64,000 bases of DNA from Luidia sarsii. Taxonomy: Eukaryota; Echinodermata; Asteroidea; Paxillosida; Luidiidae. The notes under the pieces are model-generated. The model was not told the DNA's origin. It saw only the letters and a list, made by a program, of their open reading frames with translations, and ran no database searches. The stretch's first letter is position 1; each line of letters opens with the position of its first letter. The DNA lies in assembly GCA_949987565.1 (NCBI GenBank), contig OX465105.1:124001-188000 (forward strand). Direction: 5' to 3'. Both the position numbers and the translations under genes were made by a program. Positions 21,201 to 31,203 of this stretch are shown in pieces.

Positions 21201-23907
21201 ACTGCTCTCCTCACTAGAGGAGCAAGTCATCCACCCAATAACCAACCTACCCGGTCACTCCAACCTAAACCAAATGGCACACCAATGGGCACTGCTGTCC
21301 TTACTAGAGGAGCAAGTCATCCACCCAATAACCAACCTGCCTGGTCACTCCAACCTAAACCAAATGGCACACCAATGGGCACTGCTCTCCTTACTAGAGG
21401 AGCAAGTCATCCACCCAATAACCAACCTACCCGGTCACTCCAACCTAAACGTAATGGCACACCAATGGGCACTTCTGTCCTTACTAGAGGAACAAGTCAT
21501 CCACCCAATAACCAACCTACCCGGTCACTCCAACCTAAACCAAATGGCACACCAATGGGCACTGCTCTCCTTACTAGAGGAGCAAGTCATCCACCCAATA
21601 ACCAACCTACCCGGTCACTCCAACCTAAACCAAATGGCACACCAATGGGCACTGCTCTCCTTACTAGAGGAGCAAGTCATCCACCCAATAACCAACCTAC
21701 CCGGTCACTACAACCTAAACCAAATGGCACACCAATGGGCACTGCTGTCCTTACTAGAGGAGCAAGTCATCCACCCAATAACCAACCTACCCGGTCACTC
21801 CAACCTAAACCAAATGGCACACCAATGGGCACTGCTGTCCTTACTAGAGGAACAAGTCATCCACCCAATAACCAACCTACCCGGTCACTCCAACCTTAAC
21901 CAAATGGCACACCAATGGGCACTGCTCTCCTCACTAGAGGAGCAAGTCATCCACCCAATAACCAACCTACCCGGTCACTCCAACCTAAACCAAATGGCAC
22001 ACCAATGGGCACTGCTGTCCTTACTAGAGGAGCAAGTCATCCACCCAATAACCAACCTGCCTGGTCACTCCAACCTAAACCAAATGGCACACCAATGGGC
22101 ACTGCTCTCCTTACTAGAGGAGCAAGTCATCCACCCAATAACCAACCTACCCGGTCACTCCAACCTAAACGTAATGGCACACCAATGGGCACTGCTGTCC
22201 TTACTAGAGGAACAAGTCATCCACCCAATAACCAACCTACCCGGTCACTCCAACCTAAACCAAATGGCACACCAATGGGCACTGCTCTCCTTACTAGAGG
22301 AGCAAGTCATCCACCCAATAACCAACCTACCCGGTCACTCCAACCTAAACCAAATGGCACACCAATGGGCACTGCTCTCCTTACTAGAGGAGCAAGTCAT
22401 CCACCCAATAACCAACCTACCCGGTCACTCCAACCTAAACCAAATGACACACCAATGGGCACTGCTGTCCTTACTAGAGGAGCAAGTCATCCACCCAATA
22501 ACCAACCTACCCGGTCACTCCAACCTAAACCAAATGGCACACCAATGGGCACTGCTCTCCTTACTAGAGGAGCAAGTCATCCACCCAATAACCAACCTAC
22601 CCGGTCACTCCAACCTAAACCAAATGGCACACCAATGGGCACTGCTCTCCTTACTAGAGGAGCAAGTCATCCACCCAATAACCAACCTACCCGGTCACTC
22701 CAACCTAAACCAAATGGCACACCAATGGGCACTGCTCTCCTTACTAGAGGAGCAAGTCATCCACCCAATAACCAACCTACCCGGTCACTCCAACCTAAAC
22801 CAAATGGCACACCAATGGGCACTGCTCTCCTTACTAGAGGAGCAAGTCATCCACCCAATAACCAACCTACCCGGTCACTCCAACCTAAACCAAATGGCAC
22901 ACCAATGGGCACTGCTCTCCTTACTAGAGGAGCAAGTCATCCACCCAATAACCAACCTACCCGGTCACTCCAACCTAAACCAAATGGCACACCAATGGGC
23001 ACTGCTGTCCTTACTAGAGGAGCAAGTCATCCACCCAATAACCAACCTACCCGGTCACTCCAACCTAAACCAAATGGCACACCAATGGGCACTGCTCTCC
23101 TTACTAGAGGAGCAAGTCATCCACCCAATAACCAACCTACCTGGTCACTCCAACCTAAACCAAATGGCACACCATTGGGCACTGCTCTCCTTACTAGAGG
23201 AGCAAGTCATCCACCCAATAACCAACCTACCCGGTCACTCCAACCTAAACCAAATGGCACACCAATGGGCACTGCTCTCCTTACTAGAGGAGCAAGTCAT
23301 CCACCCAATAACCTACCTACCCGGTCACTCCAACCTAAACCAAATGGCACACCAATGGGCACTGCTCTCCTTACTAGAGGAGCAAGTCATCCACCCAATA
23401 ACCAACCTACCCGGTCACTCCAACCTAAACCAAATGGCACACCAATGGGCACTGCTGTCCTTACTAGAGGAGCAAGTCATCCACCCAATAACCAACCTGC
23501 CTGGTCACTCCAACCTAAACCAAATGGCACACCAATGGGCACTGCTCTCCTTACTAGAGGAGCAAGTCATCCACCCAATAACCAACCTACCCGGTCACTA
23601 CAACCTAAACCAAATGGCACACCAATGGGCACTGCTCTCCTTACTAGAGGAGCAAGTCATCCACCCAATAACCAACCTACCCGGTCACTCCAACCTAAAC
23701 CAAATGGCACACCAATGGGCACTGCTCTCCTTACTAGAGGAGCAAGTCATCCACCCAATAACCAACCTACCCGGTCACTCCAACCTAAACCAAATGGCAC
23801 ACCAATGGGCACTGCTGTCCTTACTAGAGGAGCAAGTCATCCACCCAATAACCAACCTACCCGGTCACTCCAACCTAAACCAAATGGCACACCAAAAACT
23901 GAGATGA
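18289..23907 (+). CDS. Long open frame across a 90-bp minisatellite; protein unproven
   Basis: A single frame stays open for 1872 codons. A non-repeated head of about 38 residues leads into about 61 copies of a 30-residue unit (LLSLLEEQV, then IHPITNLPGHSNLNQ, then MAHQWA), and the frame ends a few codons after the array. Because the unit length is divisible by three, one ancestral open unit is enough to keep the array open, so length alone proves nothing. In favour: no unit carries a stop in this frame, both length changes are 3 bp, and by eye about half of the distinct single-base variants are silent. Against: there is no recognised domain, no signal peptide, no obvious promoter or splice context, and the third frame is also nearly open. 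I do not recognise a function. Confidence 0.2.
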   Translation: MTCDRNVSIFIKAKLPLPKQTLVPDDSGFVEEPDETLDTLLSLLEEQVIHPITNLPGHSNLNQMAHQWTLLSLLEEQVIHPITNLPGHSNLNQMAHQWALLSLLEEQVIHPITNLPGHSNLNQMAHQWALLSLLEEQVIHPITNLPGHSNLNQMAHQWALLSLLEEQVIHPITNLPGHYNLNQMAHQWALLSLLEEQVIHPITNLPGHSNLNQNMAHQWALLFLLEEQVIHPITNLPGHSNLNQMAHQWTLLSLLEEQVIHPITNLPGHSNLNQMAHQWALLSLLEEQVIHPITNLPGHSNLNQMAHQWALLSLLEEQVIHPITNLPGHSNLNQMAHQWALLSLLEEQVIHPITNLPGHYNLNQMAHQWALLSLLEEQVIHPITNLPGHSNLNQNMAHQWALLFLLEEQVIHPITNLPGHSNLNQMAHQWALLSLLEEQVIHPITNLPGHSNLNQMAHQWALLSLLEEQVIHPITNLPGHYNLNQMAHQWALLSLLEEQVIHPITNLPGHSNLNQMAHQWALLSLLEEQVIHPITNLPGHSNLNQMAHQWALLSLLEEQVIHPITNLPGHSNLNQMAHQWALLSLLEEQVIHPITNLPGHYNLNQMAHQWALLSLLEEQVIHPITNLPGHSNLNQMAHQWALLSLLEEQVIHPITNLPGHYNLNQMAHQWALLSLLEEQVIHPITNLPGHYNLNQMAHQWALLSLLEEQVIHPITNLPGHSNLNQMAHQWALLSLLEEQVIHPITNLPGHYNLNQMAHQWALLSLLEEQVIHPITNLPGHSNLNQMAHQWALLSLLEEQVIHPITNLPGHSNLNQMAHQWALLSLLEEQVIHPITNLPSHSNLNQMAHQWALLSLLEEQVIHPITNLPGHSNLNQMAHQWALLSLLEEQVIHPITNLPGHSNLNQMAHQWALLSLLEEQVIHPITNLPGHSNLNQMAHQWALLSLLEEQVIHPITNLPGHSNLNQMAHQWALLSSLEEQVIHPITNLPGHSNLNQMAHQWALLSLLEEQVIHPITNLPGHSNLNQMAHQWALLSLLEEQVIHPITNLPGHSNLNVMAHQWALLSLLEEQVIHPITNLPGHSNLNQMAHQWALLSLLEEQVIHPITNLPGHSNLNQMAHQWALLSLLEEQVIHPITNLPGHYNLNQMAHQWALLSLLEEQVIHPITNLPGHSNLNQMAHQWALLSLLEEQVIHPITNLPGHSNLNQMAHQWALLSSLEEQVIHPITNLPGHSNLNQMAHQWALLSLLEEQVIHPITNLPGHSNLNQMAHQWALLSLLEEQVIHPITNLPGHSNLNVMAHQWALLSLLEEQVIHPITNLPGHSNLNQMAHQWALLSLLEEQVIHPITNLPGHSNLNQMAHQWALLSLLEEQVIHPITNLPGHSNLNQMTHQWALLSLLEEQVIHPITNLPGHSNLNQMAHQWALLSLLEEQVIHPITNLPGHSNLNQMAHQWALLSLLEEQVIHPITNLPGHSNLNQMAHQWALLSLLEEQVIHPITNLPGHSNLNQMAHQWALLSLLEEQVIHPITNLPGHSNLNQMAHQWALLSLLEEQVIHPITNLPGHSNLNQMAHQWALLSLLEEQVIHPITNLPGHSNLNQMAHQWALLSLLEEQVIHPITNLPGHSNLNQMAHHWALLSLLEEQVIHPITNLPGHSNLNQMAHQWALLSLLEEQVIHPITYLPGHSNLNQMAHQWALLSLLEEQVIHPITNLPGHSNLNQMAHQWALLSLLEEQVIHPITNLPGHSNLNQMAHQWALLSLLEEQVIHPITNLPGHYNLNQMAHQWALLSLLEEQVIHPITNLPGHSNLNQMAHQWALLSLLEEQVIHPITNLPGHSNLNQMAHQWALLSLLEEQVIHPITNLPGHSNLNQMAHQKLR
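18403..23894 (+). repeat. 90-bp minisatellite, about 61 tandem copies
   Basis: Units differ at only a few positions. Recurrent variants are CTC/CTG/CTT before TCC, CACTCC/CACTAC, GAGGAG/GAAGAG/GAGGAA and CTACCC/CTGCCT. Two units (near 18928 and 19471) carry a 3-bp insertion giving CAAAATATGG. Shared variants show block duplications of 543 bp and 720 bp. The low divergence indicates recent expansion or homogenisation. Confidence 0.98.
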
Positions 23908-25061
23908 ATGGATCGGCAAATACTTCAACTGACGAGTGCCCAGAGGCGTGAAAACATGTTCTTGCATGGGAGCTACAAAGCGTCCCAAGTCTCAATAACT
24001 GCTCTGATCTGATGGCCTGCTATGTTAACCAACCGTAGCCTTTACATACATGTATTGCAAGGTCCTTGCTTTATGGTTAAACCGGCTAACCCACCATGAA
24101 ATATTGCAAATGTAAGGGGGTTGTAGTTGGGATGGAGGTGCAGGTGGAAGGGGATAGACACGGGAGGATGACAGGGAGATGGGCAAGCAGGTTCTTTATG
24201 AGATCTCTCGCTGTCGGGCAGGGTTTAATAATGAGGGCTGGCTGTGGATGACCGACCTGCACAAGGCTGTTAAACAGATTGTGCGGGTGGTTCAGTAAAT
24301 ACACATTTGAAATAAAGAATAATTATATCCAATCCACCAATTACATCTGCAGTACACAAATCAGCTCCAAACACAATCTCCAAAAATACTCAATCCAAAC
24401 CCAAATTACTTCAGCGGGCTACACCGATGCCACGGAAACACTAGGCAAAAGGGGTACGGGACACAAACACACGTCGCTGGGCCCAGCATCACTTATTCAC
24501 TATACGGAAAATACACACCCGTTCCCCTCAAGTCCTGTATCGCCAGCGACACCCATGCAACCCTCATGACAACCATATGACACAATGTTATTGAATAATA
24601 TTCCATATACAGCACACACGCTGTGACCATGCTGCTCCACCAGCACTATACGATATCATTACCAGCACAACGATACAATGGCTCTAACGTTAAACCCTAC
24701 GTACGTGAATACTGGAACCCTAAAATTAGGAACCCTAAAATCACACCTTTTGGCAAATCAGTTGGCACAAAATGGACAATATTCTCGAACTATAATCATA
24801 CGCGGATAAATTGGAAATAATATTGGACTTAAATCGATGTATAATCTCATAAATCAAAAGCGAAAATGCAGTTAAAATGTAGGCTCTCACCTGTGAAACA
24901 GATTGTGCGGGCGGTGAGTAGCCCGGGGTCAACAAACTTTTACCAAAACAATCCAATATGGAAGGGCGCCCTCATTCGCCACCCAGCGAGAGATACTCAA
25001 TTTACAAATGCAACTTTTACAAAACTTACAAAACGTTTACAAAACAACATACCGAGCGATG
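23908..25061. other. Unclassified non-coding stretch
   Basis: No gene, RNA or clear repeat recognised. ACAGATTGTGCGGG occurs twice (24274, 24899). Confidence 0.5.
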
Positions 25062-25192
25062 AAAGAGATATTGATAGAGGGAGGAGAGAGAGGTGGAGGG
25101 TGAAAGGGAGAGGAAGAGAGATCGGGAGAGAGAGGGGGAGGGAGAAAGAGAGAGAGAGAGGGAAAGGAGAAAGGGAGAGAGAGGGATAGTGG
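25062..25192 (+). repeat. GA-rich simple repeat
   Basis: Purine-only (GA/GGGA)n tract. It explains the long Arg/Glu-rich and, on the minus strand, Leu/Ser-rich ORFs. Confidence 0.9.
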
Positions 25193-25364
25193 GAAACACA
25201 ACAAGGGAAAACGCAAAGATACTCGTTAGCCTCCTCACACAAAGAACACGAAAAGTGGTCCTCAAATGTTTCATATATGTTTCCTTCCACGGGTCAATCA
25301 CCAGAGAGGCAGCATCACTGAATGGGAAAACACCATCCTCTTTACAAATGAGTACATGTATTCT

Positions 25365-25500
25365 TAAAATTTAGTGGGCCTGATGTTTCGATCCTAGCAG
25401 GACCTTTCTCAGAGGTCTTTCTCAAAGGCTAGGAGCGAGATGTCAGGCCCACTAAATTTTTAGATTTGCATTTTGGTAATTTTAGTCAGTAAGCAGTTAT
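25365..25500. mobile_element. Inverted PLE tail fragment
   Basis: AATTTAGTGGGCCTGA...GATCCTAGCAGGACC is followed by a degenerate inverted copy ending GGCCCACTAAATTTT, then GTAATTTTAGTCAGTAAGCAG. It is the same tail-out arrangement as 42759-42939, more decayed. Confidence 0.7.
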
Positions 25501-26145
25501 AGTAATTTCAGACATCAAAATGTAATTATATTTGGAGGTAGGCCTATATGCTCATGAAGCCATTGTTTATGTAAAGAAGGTACAATGTACAGAGCAGCCA
25601 AGGGCTCAGAATTCACCTTGAAGTGTCCCAGTTGAGCCCAGAATGATGTGGAATTGTGACAATTTGTACATAATTTGCAAAATGGTGGCAATACAACCAT
25701 GTTTAAGACAACCTACAAGTGCATGTGAAATGAGCTACACATGTATGTTTAAGTGCCAATAAGAGCGATTTTATGCATGAAGTCCATGCAGGTTATATTG
25801 AGCTATTGTGTAAACAGGGAGTCATTAAATCTATGGGACTTGTATTTCTAACAATCCTCCAGTGTTTTGGAATTGTCTAACCATGTGAATTTGGGGGATT
25901 TAATATCCCCGTGACAAAGTTCTGGTTTTTTTTTTCAGGTTTAAAGAAATTACAGGATTAATTATGCTAATTATGCTAATTGTCATTAGCGCTAAAACTG
26001 CAGGTTTCTGGACATGGCAACATTGCTATTTGTATTTACCATCCCTGAAACTATAATAATCAACAGAGTTTACATGTACATAGTTCTCAGAGGTGTGCTA
26101 CGAAAATCATTTTCTGAGCATTATAGAGGGGGACATGCAACGGCC
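25501..26145. other. Unclassified non-coding stretch
   Basis: AT-rich with no recognised feature. Confidence 0.5.
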
Positions 26146-26677
26146 TATGGGTGGCTGTTGAGTTTTGAGGCTACGTGACAAACACTGTATGGTGGTGAAC
26201 TATTTATAGTGTTTGTAGTTTTTTTACATCAACAAGAGCTGGAGGCTCTCACTGGCCCATGAGTACCAAGGCAAGCTACAACTCCTCAAAAAACAGTAAT
26301 TTTTGTTTTAAAAAAATGATTGTTGATAGATCAGTAAGAGATGGATGGGCTGTATATAATGCATTGTGATAAGAAAAGAATACACTGTACAGTGTGCTGT
26401 CAAGTGGAACTACATTCATAGTGGATGTATACATGATTGAACCACACAACAGTCACATACTCAGAACAATGCCATATCAATACGCCGCATTTGACTTTGC
26501 CCTTTGGGCGAGGCTGAATATTAGTGGTGTACGTGATAATTGTATGTGTACTTATGATCATTTCAGGGGGTGTGTGATGTACATTGCATAGGTGTATACA
26601 GACTCATCAGATCTTCACTGGTTCAACTGACACCTTGTTACCTGGGCACAACTTGGTAAGTTTTTGCCATTGTTCAC
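26146..26677 (+). repeat. Dispersed repeat X
   Basis: Near-identical copy of 16904-17440. Confidence 0.85.
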
Positions 26678-26689
26678 TTTATTTCCTGA

Positions 26690-27075
26690 CCAGGTCTGAG
26701 GTATTGATTCCTAGCAGTAGCAGGACCTATCTCAAAGGATTTTGCCTTTGCCTTTTTAGAAAGGTCCCGCTTGGATGGAAATGTCACGGCTTTGATCTTT
26801 CCCCTCCTCTCACTAATCCCTACCCCACTCCTTGCCCTTCCCTTTGATGTCTCCCTACCAGCTTTACTCGTTGTCCTTTGTTTCTCATCTGTGTCCTATT
26901 CACTCTCTCCCCCCTTCCTTCGTGTACATGTATCTGTTTTGTCCTTGTCACTCTGCCTTTGAGAAAGGTCCTGCTAGGATTGAAACATCAGGCCCACTAA
27001 ATGTTAAGATTTGCATTTTGGTAATTTTAGTCAGTAAGCAGTTTGCAACATTTTTGTATATCACTCTAAGGCTTT
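26690..27075 (+). mobile_element. PLE 3' UTR and tail fragment
   Basis: Pyrimidine-rich UTR with the words CACTAATCCCTACC, CCTTGCCCTTCCC and TCTTTGTCCTTTGTTTCTCA-like runs, then a hammerhead-like motif (26955-26993). It ends GCAACATTTTTGTATATCAC, the usual tail of this family. The coding part is absent. Confidence 0.8.
26955..26993 (+). ncRNA. Hammerhead-like motif, PLE 3' end
   Basis: Core TTGAGAA with stem I intact; GATTGAAACATC replaces GATCGAAACGTC. Confidence 0.45.
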
Positions 27076-27285
27076 TATAAGTGTTTGACTTTGCAGTTTG
27101 TAACGTTTTTCTTTCATTATGACGCTAACTGTCTGACTATGAGCCCATTTACATTAAACAGAATGTATACATAAAACAATGACGTATACGTTTGAACAAT
27201 GGCAGAGTTCTTAGCAGTGCTTTTCCTGAAACGCATTACAGAGCTGCAAATAATATCAAAAACTGGTAAATGTTATCATTACATG

Positions 27286-27556
27286 TTGCTTCAAATAGCA
27301 CAAAAGCAAATGTCAAGAAACAAAAGAAGGCACCAAACTAATGAGAGATGAATCTGCCCTGCAGATATCCAACTAGAACTGAAATTTCAAGCTTCATATA
27401 ATTTCTGATTATTGTCCTCAGAAGCAGAAAACTCCTGCTATGATCTAAACATCAAGCCCTCTAAAGATTTGCAGCTATCACTTTACAATTTACATCTACT
27501 CTCATCACCTGTTTCAGGTCATTCAGCGTACGTGAAGCTCAAGTACACCAATCACC
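27286..27556 (+). promoter_or_regulatory. 5' region of RING-NHL gene B with candidate 5' UTR acceptor
   Basis: Homologous to 63494-63745 upstream of gene C. A CACCTGTTTCAG acceptor at 27506-27517 would place the start codon in an exon beginning at 27518. ATG at 27557 has the context ATCACCATGG. Both genes carry the same decayed PLE tail (CTCCTGCTATGATCTAAAC) about 110 bp upstream, so that insertion predates the gene duplication. Confidence 0.55.
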
Positions 27557-27850
27557 ATGGCTTCAGCAGACTACATGGAATCCACTAGTACTCTGCTTGA
27601 GTGCAGTGTTTGCATGGATGAATTCAATGCGGAAAATTTCCCACGGATTCTTCCGTGCTCACACGTCTACTGCACTGCATGTCTGAGCAAGCTAGCCAGG
27701 GACCATGGAGGCAAGATCAAGTGTCCTGAATGCCGTAAAGAACACGTCGTTATGGAGGTGGAGGAGTTAGGAATCTGTCTGATGACTATGAAACTACGAG
27801 AAATAAAGCACACTCATCAAAAACAGATGGAGGCAGAATATCAGAGACAG
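27557..27850 (+). CDS. RING-NHL E3 ubiquitin ligase (gene B), exon 1: RING finger
   Basis: First coding exon, 98 codons in phase 0, ending CAG before GTGAGA. It encodes a C3HC4 RING finger at residues 15-55 (LLECSVCMDEF, PCSHVYCTACLSKL, KCPECR), the fold that binds ubiquitin-loaded E2 enzymes. A start of helix follows (REIKHTHQKQMEAEYQRQ). Joined to 32503-33385, 36040-36383 and 42976-43260 all phases agree and give 602 codons, about 601 residues: RING, helical linker, six NHL blades. This is the architecture of TRIM2/3/32/71-type proteins, but no B-box is visible between RING and helix. RING-NHL proteins usually act in the cytoplasm, with the propeller choosing protein or RNA targets. Exact orthology cannot be read here, so I give no symbol. 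Confidence 0.85.
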
Positions 27851-28975
27851 GTGAGACATGAGAAAAGTACCGGTATATTCAACCACTGTTTAAGAAGTCA
27901 GATAACATTTACCCAGGGCGCATGTTCATTGATTTTGTCCTTTTCAAATTAAAATTAAAAAATGGAAGAAAATGAATTGCAATATAAATTTGAAAGCAAA
28001 AGAGCCTCCTGGCTTTGTTCTGGTGATTTAAGAGCAACGAAAATTATGACCATAGCCTTTTCCAATTCAAGTTAAACAAATAGATGAAGACTTGAATTGA
28101 AAAAGCTGCATCCACTTTAGGCCTTTTTGCACTGGACAAATCTCAGGGTTGAAAATCGCCGACTATTCACACTTGATGACATGTACACATTTTCGAGATT
28201 CACTTCAACCCGAATTGATCTCAACCATGCTGCGGACTAGGGTTGAAATTTTGGCCCCGGGTTGAGTGCCGTGGGCTTTTTGGGGTGTACGGGTACAAAG
28301 GTCATGACAACAGAGTTCACGCTTTTTGTTGATGTTTGTTAAATGTTGGTAACTTGGTACACCAGACGGATTTTTGGTTGCAGAGACTAGCTAATTCCCT
28401 CGATTATGACGCAAACACAGGATTGGGAGACCTGAAAATGCTGCTGAAATTCTCGACGTTTTGGGCCCAAATTGCCTGACATTGCCTTGCCTGCATCATA
28501 CGTATATCATGTCAAGATTGTTCTCGGCCTGCGCAAATGTGTGTAAAGCAGCAAAAAAGAAAGATCATCTTGTACGGAACATCACGATTGAGTGCAGGAG
28601 CCATGTTGCTTCTGAATCCATTGCATTGTGGGATTGTTTATCATTGTTCACACCTGGTGTGAAAAGTTTGCGGTAATCATGGGGTTGAAGTCGCCCCGGG
28701 TTGAAATAAGCTCAGTTTGCATGAATCAAGTGTCAAACTATTGTATGCCAGGTTGAACGCGGGGTTAACAATTCAATTTTCATCCTGGGGCGAGAATTTC
28801 TCAACCCGGATGGGTTGAGAGACTGTAGTGTGAAAAGGCCTAGCCAGGTTTACAACAATTGGTTGTTTAAATGAAAGCAGGGATGTGATCCCTGGAGATA
28901 TACGGCAGTTAATGGTTGAATTGCTTCTGACTGGCACACCCACCCCGGCAAAGACTAGTTGACTATTTGACTATA
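27851..28975. other. Intron 1 of gene B: repeat Y and unclassified sequence
   Basis: Repeat Y is split here: AAAAAGCTGCATCCACTTT near 28100 and CCAGGTTTACAACAATTGG near 28845 are separated by about 720 bp. That insert begins GGCCTTTTTGCACTGG and ends GTGTGAAAAGGCC. It has repeated GGGTTGA/TCAACCC words, so it is probably an inserted element with short inverted ends (AGGCCTTTT.../...AAAAGGCCT). Confidence 0.5.
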
Positions 28976-29175
28976 AGGGCTGGATACATGTAGCTCAAAT
29001 GGTAAGAGCGCTGGTACGCAAAACCAGAGGTCTGGGGTTCAAATCTTGGGCCAGACAAAGTTTTCTTTGTCATCGTTTCAATCTGACTGAAAATAATGAT
29101 TAAACTTAGAAACTAAGTACTTAGGATTTGTAATATGAAGTCAATTTTGCAGAGAGTGAGATGTCTAAGATGACC
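28976..29175 (+). mobile_element. tRNA-derived SINE
   Basis: The head at 28976-29056 has tRNA-like A and B boxes (TAGCTCAAATGGTAAGAGC and GGTTCAAATC) and a perfect five-pair anticodon stem CTGGT/ACCAG. The body from about 29057 is shared with 30984-31105. The acceptor and T arms do not pair well, so it is not a working tRNA. Confidence 0.75.
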
Positions 29176-29505
29176 ACCAATTTTTATACAAAAATGTTGC
29201 AAACTGCTTACTGACTCAAATTACCAAACTGCAAATCTCAAAATTTAGTGGGCCTGACGTTTTGATCCTAGCAGGACCTTTCTCATAGGCAGAGTTAAAG
29301 TTAGACTTGCTTCAAGTCTGACTAACATACAAATAATCCATGCCATATTTTCATTGATTTTTTCTGTTCAAGTTCAAGTTTAAACAAATAAAAAACCTTT
29401 TGCTATCGGAATTGTAAAGCAAAAGAACCTCCTGGCTTTGTTCTGTTGTTTTACATGTAAGAGCAAAGGAAAATATAACTATAGCCTTTTCCGATTCAAG
29501 TTTAA
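29176..29505. mobile_element. PLE tail fragment and intron sequence
   Basis: Minus-strand PLE tail (CAAACTGCTTACTGACTC, GGGCCTGACGTTTTGATCC) at about 29185-29296, then unclassified intron sequence. Confidence 0.6.
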
Positions 29506-29516
29506 AAACAAATTGA

Positions 29517-29690
29517 TGAAGACTTGAATTGAAAAAGCTGCATCCACTTTGTGTGATTCCTGAGCTGCTGTAGCCAGGTTTACAACAATTGGTTGTTTGC
29601 ATCTGAATGAAAGCGGGGGTGTGATCCCTGGAGATATACGGCAGTTAATGGTTGAATTGCTTCTGACTGGTGCCCCACCCCAGCAAAGAC
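29517..29690 (+). repeat. Dispersed repeat Y
   Basis: Same block as 16740-16903. Confidence 0.75.
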
Positions 29691-30734
29691 TATTTGTTAT
29701 ACATGTACAGTATATAAGCCATTGGCCAATGACCTTGAAACTTGTGGGCAGGTAGTCATTGACCCATACATGAACTATGTGACGTTACAAACTGATTGAA
29801 GGTTGCTTCTAATTATTATGATTAAAAAAAAAAGAAAAAAAGTCCCGTAGGCTTTGGGCACAAAATGTGTGTGCGTTTTTGTGTAGGCATGGATGGCAGG
29901 GCCGGGTTGGAATCACAGAGATGCAAATTTTGTTGACATGGTCCAATGATGCGGAGAGGGTCTACTCCCTGTAGTAGATAAAATAACGTGTTTTTCCTCT
30001 TTTTCATTGTGTGGTCTTGCTTGGATGGTCATGTGACAGCCCTTTAAAGGGGCAAACCACCAAGCACAAATACTTACACGTACAAAATGTACATGTACAG
30101 TGTACTAATGTACTAATATGTACAATCATGACACAATCTTGTCTGGGGTCCTATAATAGTACCAACATTTGGCATGTATCTACATGTTAGAGATTTTGAA
30201 ATGTTCAGAATTTCACATTCATTTCAACATATTGGAAAAGAGAGTAACAGATTTGTTCCATGATTTTTCTTTTCACAACTATTCAAACAGACCTGAGAAA
30301 AATTATTGGGCTTAAACTATGTGACATCATCATGACGTCATCAAAGTATGTGATTTTTTCAACACACCTACATATGTACAAAGGCATTGGTCAATCGTCT
30401 CTAATCTTTGTGGGTTATTGAGTGTGCACCCTGGCCATTGTCAGGAGGCACCGTACAATATAGCAAATATAGCTTGAATCATGTACAAATCTTATGATGT
30501 TTTATAAGGTGTGTCGAGGGCCAGTTATCCCGTGTCCAACCCCCATACCATCTGAACACACAGCCCTTGACACACCACCACTCCACACTATAACACAATA
30601 CACTCATGGAGAGAATCCTGAGCAGGTACCACGTTGCATCATTGATATGCACCTACATGACCATTGTACTGTATATGACTTTGCATCGAGGAGAATGTAC
30701 TCCAGCTGGCAATCAGGCAAAGCCGGATGGGTTG
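29691..30734. other. Intron 1, unclassified
   Basis: No exon, RNA or repeat recognised apart from ACATGTAC words. Confidence 0.5.
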
Positions 30735-31105
30735 AGAGGCTGTAGTGTGGAAAGGCCTAGCCAGGTTTACAACCATTGGTTGTTTGCATCTAAATGAAAG
30801 CAGGGGTTTGATCCCTGGAGATATACGGCAGTAAATGGTTGAATTGCTTCTGACTGGCGCCCCCACCCCAGCAAAGACTAGTTGACTATTTGGGAAGGCC
30901 ACCATCTAAGGGCTGGATACCTCAGATGGTAAGAGCGCTGGTATGCAAAACCAGAGGTCTGGGGTTCAAATCTTGGTCTAGACAAACTTTTCTTTTGTCA
31001 TAGTTTCAATCTGACTGGAAATAATGATTAAACTTAGAAACTAAATAGGATTTGTAATCTGAAGTCAATTTTGCAGAGAGTAAGATGTCTAAGATGACCA
31101 CCTGT
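30735..31105 (+). mobile_element. Repeat Y joined to a tRNA-derived SINE
   Basis: Repeat Y (30735-30900) runs directly into a tRNA-like head at 30910-30983 and the SINE body. The anticodon loop ATGCAAA, closed by CTGGT/ACCAG, would read GCA (cysteine-type). The B box GGTTCAAATC is intact. Confidence 0.75.
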
Positions 31106-31203
31106 AATTCTTTTGCTTGCTATCGGCAGATGATACAGGCTGTCTAAAACTGAGAGGTTAGCAAGATACACCCAGACACCTCCTAAGCTTACACTGTACC
31201 AAA

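Noticed and set aside
18403..23894. CRISPR-like array
   Set aside because: The 90-bp units abut without spacers, and the rest of the window is plainly animal DNA. It is a minisatellite.
18489..23951. Second long frame (896, 234 and 678 codons) across the minisatellite
   Set aside because: Its units contain stops in two copies and most variants change residues. It is a by-product of a repeat length divisible by three.
24997..25301. Leu/Ser-rich and Arg/Glu-rich ORFs
   Set aside because: Translations of a GA-rich simple repeat.
28976..29056. Functional tRNA gene
   Set aside because: A and B boxes are present, but the acceptor and T arms do not pair and position 33 is not T in this copy. It is a SINE head.
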